From: Coprinus comatus
Taxonomy: Eukaryota > Basidiomycota > Agaricomycetes > Agaricales > Agaricaceae
Length of the DNA: 64,000 nucleotides
Assembly (NCBI GenBank): GCA_034638255.1
Contig: JAWPGT010000011.1
Location: 620,001 to 684,000, forward strand
Direction: 5' to 3'
The notes under the pieces: generated by a model
Databases searched by the model: none
The model's input: the letters and a program-made list of their open reading frames with translations, nothing else
Told to the model about the DNA's origin: nothing
Shown: positions 59,819 through 64,000 of the stretch, one piece after another
Position numbering within the stretch: the stretch's first letter is position 1
How the letters are laid out: each line of letters opens with the position of its first letter
Program-made: the position numbers and the translations under genes

Positions 59819-62800
59819 ATGGACCCACAGGAGTCCAGGACGATGGTTGCAGACGACACGCCATCTGGGTTACTGGAACTCAATGCGACAGTCGCCACCT
59901 CCAGAACAGGAACACCGCGACGAACCGCCGACGTAGTACATCCGCCTCCTGTTGTTGACCCACGCCTCGACATGCCAAGCCCCTACCCTCCCACGCTGGA
60001 CCCGAAGCTTCCTAGAGATATTGATATTCTGAGAGGCTCTTCAATTCCACCAGAGCCAATGGACTTGGTGTCGGCGTCGATGGTCATGGACAACACCATA
60101 CCCCCACAACGATCACGCAGAGCTTCCCCCGTAGACCCCCAGGGGTACTCCGCAATGAACGGATCCCTCAGTGTCAACGATGCACTGGGATACCTCGACG
60201 CTGTCAAGGTCAGGTTTCGTGACCAGCCCGAGGTCTACAATCAATTTTTGGATATCATGAAAGACTTCAAGAATAATTTGTGAGTGTTACGTGTTTGTCC
60301 GGGATCTGTGTACTTAAGAAACAATGGACAGAATCGACACGCCTGGTGTCATACAAAGGGTATCGCAACTATTTAATGGACACGCTCCTCTTATCCAAGG
60401 CTTCAACACCTTCCTCCCCGCGGGTTATTGCATCGTGTGTTCAACAGATGCACAAAACTCGAATTACATCACTGTAACGACACCCTCTGGTGCCACTATG
60501 CAGACAACTAACAATGGTCCCGGTAACGGTCCGATACTTTGGTCGACAACAGCCGCACCGCCTGGTCCCAGTTATAGTACGGGTATCATTGCTATGTAGA
60601 TCATTGTTGAAGCTGAAATATTTGTTTGATTAGCACCTATACCTTCGGAGCCTGGCGCTCGGGCCTCATCTCCTGGTGAATCCATCGGGGGTGTTCCCGT
60701 CAACGGAGCCATTGAACCGGCTGTTCAATACGTCCAGAAAATCAAACAGCGTTGTGATCCGGAAACGTACAGACAATTTTTGGACATCCTTTCTCGCTAT
60801 CATCATGAACCTACAACCATCGATGAGGTAGATAGTATCCAAGTCATTCAAGTCGTTGTTCTCACATTCTACTAGGATGAGGTATCCCGACAAATCGCTA
60901 TGTTATTCAAGGATGCCCCTGATTTGAGAGCTGACTTCCGGTCATTCATGCCTGAAAAGGGACAACCATTGATTGATGATTCACCTCCTCGAGGATCACC
61001 CTTGAATAGGACAATTACTCCGGTTAACGAATCCAAGAATAAAAGGAAGCTTGATGCTATCGCAAGCTCCGCTTCTGCACCAACCAAACGGAAGCGCAGG
61101 ATTCCAGAAAAAGAAATAATTCCTCCCAAACCAGCACAGCCTATTCCTGTACGTGAACATTCGATATATAGGCTCAGTTATATCTCATTCGCATTTCCAG
61201 CAAAAGCCAGCCCCGAGTTCAGCAGAACGGTCTACGCTAGGCTATGGGAACAGGAACATGGGTGGTCCTTCGTCACCTCACCTCGCTCACAACCAGTTAC
61301 CCCAACCATCAAGGGTACCTCTTCCTGTTGATGATATGCACTTCTTTGAGCGCGTGAAAAGAGCATTGGATAATCGCGACACTTACAATGAATTCCTCAA
61401 GGTCGTCAACTTATTCACTCAGGATTATATTGACACTGCTCGACTTGTCAAAGAGAGCAAGCACTTCCTTGGCGATACGGACCTTTATAGGCACTTCAAA
61501 GAAATACTCGGTTGGGACGATTCAAAAGAGCGAGAATACTTCTTGGCAGAGTTCCAGAACAACTGGACAAAACCTACCCCAGCTCAATTGCCCAGTCGAG
61601 TCAGTAGACTCGATCCCAGCGTGAAGTACGGTAGTTACCGACGTCTGTCTGCTAGTGTGCGTATCAGTCTTTCCTTCTAGGGCTTATACTAATGCTTTGC
61701 AACACAGGAAGCAAATGTGACCTGTTCTGGCAGAGATGAGATGTGCAGATCAGTCCTAAATGATGAGTGGGTTTCCCATCCAACGTGGTCTAGCGAAGAC
61801 TCCGGATTCATTGCACACAAAAAGAATATATATGAGGAAGCGCTACACCGCAGTGAGGAGGAGCGCCACGAGTATGACTTCCATATTGATGCCATCACTC
61901 GAACAATTGGCTTATTAGAACCGCTGCACAACAAAATTGCGCAGCTTAATGCCGAGGACCGCGTCAACTTCAAGCTCAAACCACATATTGGGGGTTCTTG
62001 GAAGGCAATTCATACTCGTGTCATCAAGAAAATCTATGGACGTGAAGTTGGATTGGATGTTATCCGGTCAATGCAAGATTCACCTGTCCTCGCTATCCCC
62101 GTAGTCCTCAAACGCTTGAAACAGAAGGAAGAGGAGTGGAAACGATCACAGCGGGAGTGGAACAAAGTCTGGCGTGAAGTTGACGCACGTAATTATACCA
62201 AGAGTCTCGATCACCAAGCCATTGTCTTCAAGACCAATGACAAAAAATCAATCACTACGAAAGCTCTCGTCAGTCAAATTGAGGGTGCAAGAGAGGAACA
62301 GATGGCCAAACGTGCTTCATTGATCGACCCATTGTTCGCAAGGACGCGACCCAGGCACCAACTGGAGTATTTCATCGACGACACTAGACTGTTGCAAGAC
62401 GCACTCAAGCTGACATTCTCATTCCTGGATCGCACTCAGGGTCAAATCAATTTCGGAGAACGGAGGAGAATAGAGAGTTTCCTCCGCACTTTCGTGCCTC
62501 TATTTTTCATCCTTGATCCGGTGCAGTTCAATTCAGCGTTCGTTGTACAAGATACAAACGAGAGCGATGTAAGTGATGAAGTGGGGGATGATGTTGAGGT
62601 TTCCAGTGCAGCATCAAGTTCAAGAGGTCGTGGAAGACGCGGCAATGGGTTGTCTGGTAGTGGTGACTTGAGGAAGAAGCTTCTGAAGAGTGAGCAAGCA
62701 AAGTCTACTAGCCGTAAGACTAGGGCACAAGAGGCTGCCCCTTCGCCTTCTGTTTCGCGTCTTGCATCACCTGTCTTTGAGGACGATTCAGCTGCCCAAG

Positions 62801-64000
62801 CTGCAGTACAGAACAAGAGGAAGAGGAATATCTTCTTCACTAATACGACATTTTACTCGTTGCTCCGACTGATCGAGGTAAGTAAACTTTGCCGTGGTAT
62901 TAGGATTTGTGTAATAACAACACAACGCAGCTTTTGTATTCCCGACTCAGTTTATTCAAAGACCTTGCAGCCAAAATGTCGAAAGAAGAAAGCGACCCAA
63001 GATACCCGAGTAAAGAGGCTATTTCTGCAGGTTTGGCAGCTCAAGCACGCGATACCATCACGAGTTTCGGAGAAAAAGCAAAGAATCCGGAACAATTCTA
63101 CGAACTCTTTTTAGTTTCTTGTGAGCGGTTGTTTGACAACGAAATCGAACAGCATGCTTTCGAGGATCAAATGCGGTATATGTTTGGAACCAAGGTATAT
63201 TCTATCGGGTCTGTGTCGTGGCTGGAAAGAACTAATTTGGGTCTTATAGGAAGCATATAAGGTTTTCACCGTAGATAAGGTCATTGGAGGAATACTGAAA
63301 CAGGTAAATTTCTCATATTTGAGTAATGACTTTTCTTGCTCACTATTCAATAGGTCCAAGCTGTTATCGCAGACCCACGTAGCCAAGAACTTTTAGAGAA
63401 CCTCAAACGCGAACGAAGTCTCGTAGTTTTCACCTCTCAGGATCAGATTAATAGTCGCAGGAGCGCAGAAAAGATTCTTGGGCCAGATGAAAACCTATTC
63501 CGTGTCGATTGGGTAAGTTGGGTTCTATGCTATCTTGTTTACCTTTGAAACTTGATATTGGTGTAGCTTTCGGAATCTAAAATGATGACAATTCAACTTA
63601 TTGGGAAGGACGATTCCAGCTTTGATAATTCTGAGGTCTTGACCGGGCGCTGGCAAGCATATATCGATTCATACGTCTCAGTGAGTCTTTTTAACTCCTA
63701 TAATTGACTTACTCTTGCTTAACCGTTAGTAGACTGAAAACACGGAACAAGTACCTCAGCTGAGGATTAAGCCACCCTTCCTTCGAAGGTAAGTTTGAAA
63801 CATCAAAACTTCTACTATATGTGATAGGATGCTTAAACTATGCACTTCAGGAATGTACCTACAAAGGTTCGCGATATACAACCCGATGTGATTACACAGA
63901 ATGGACAAGAAATTAAGGTTTGTGTGCGCACATATAGATTGTTCTATGTTCCCGAAAAGGAGGACTTCCTATGGAAATTTAGGAGTAAGGAAGAGATGGA
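59819..64000 (+). CDS. SIN3: SIN3 transcriptional corepressor (3' end outside the window)
   Basis: Scaffold of the Rpd3/HDAC histone deacetylase complex. ATG at 59819 ([20 protein letters not shown]), with a disordered N-terminus. PAH1: [43 protein letters not shown]2: [43 protein letters not shown]3: [20 protein letters not shown]. The HDAC-interaction region follows from about 61717, with [20 protein letters not shown] and [20 protein letters not shown]. Then [24 protein letters not shown] text (residue 1 is I) and the Sin3_corepress and C-terminal segments follow to the window end. The last exons are short. A basic KRKR cluster near 61090 may be an NLS. The gene is cut at 64000. It shares PAH intron positions with the small genes at 50660-53336. 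Confidence 0.95.

Overview
The window is nuclear DNA from a basidiomycete fungus, most likely a mushroom-forming agaricomycete. The genes are densely packed and mostly cut by several short introns of about 45-80 bases with GT-AG ends. The proteins are eukaryotic (SRP19, snurportin, RPN1, B-type cyclin, SIN3), and HsbA-type secreted proteins, a GH18 chitinase and a proteinase-K-like subtilase point to a fungus. No bacterial operon, plasmid, phage or CRISPR structure is present. All gene models below were spliced by hand from the sequence, so exon ends may be off by a base or two.

Layout. 1-2 kb: first HsbA-like gene. 2.4-5.1 kb: an unknown Asp-rich protein, then SRP19 and a JTB-like membrane protein sharing a 76-base divergent promoter. 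6.4-8.7 kb: GH18 chitinase. 9.2-10.8 kb: second HsbA copy, inverted, with a lost ATG. 11.7-13.4 kb: questin-oxidase-like enzyme. 13.4-17.0 kb: an intact seven-helix membrane protein and a dead tandem copy. 17.4-19.0 kb: secreted subtilase. 19.8-21.5 kb: snurportin-1. 21.7-38.2 kb: three related MFS transporters, enclosing an alanine-glyoxylate aminotransferase, an intron-containing tRNA-His, an orphan gene and the iron-sulfur assembly protein CIA1. 38.7-39.6 kb: an intronless APH-type kinase-like gene lying between two copies of the MFS 3' end. 41.3-42.1 kb: third HsbA copy. 42.6-50.1 kb: core genes for RPN1, mitochondrial uS15 and cyclin B. 50.6-53.3 kb: small genes made almost only of SIN3-type PAH domains. 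53.5-59.6 kb: a 2-hydroxyacid dehydrogenase, two tandem paralogues of an unrecognised family, and an aldehyde dehydrogenase. 59.8 kb to the end: SIN3 itself, running off the window.

The region mixes single-copy housekeeping genes with an accessory zone (1-42 kb) shaped by local duplication: HsbA x3, MFS x3 and 7TM x2. At the other end a second duplication theme appears. Free-standing PAH1/PAH2 proteins sit 6.5-9 kb from full-length SIN3 and keep its intron positions. They are the best candidate for something new: possible small modulators of the SIN3 corepressor. Several apparent single-base frameshifts in essential genes (CIA1 twice, RPN1 once) are more likely assembly errors than biology and should be checked before any protein is taken from this sequence.
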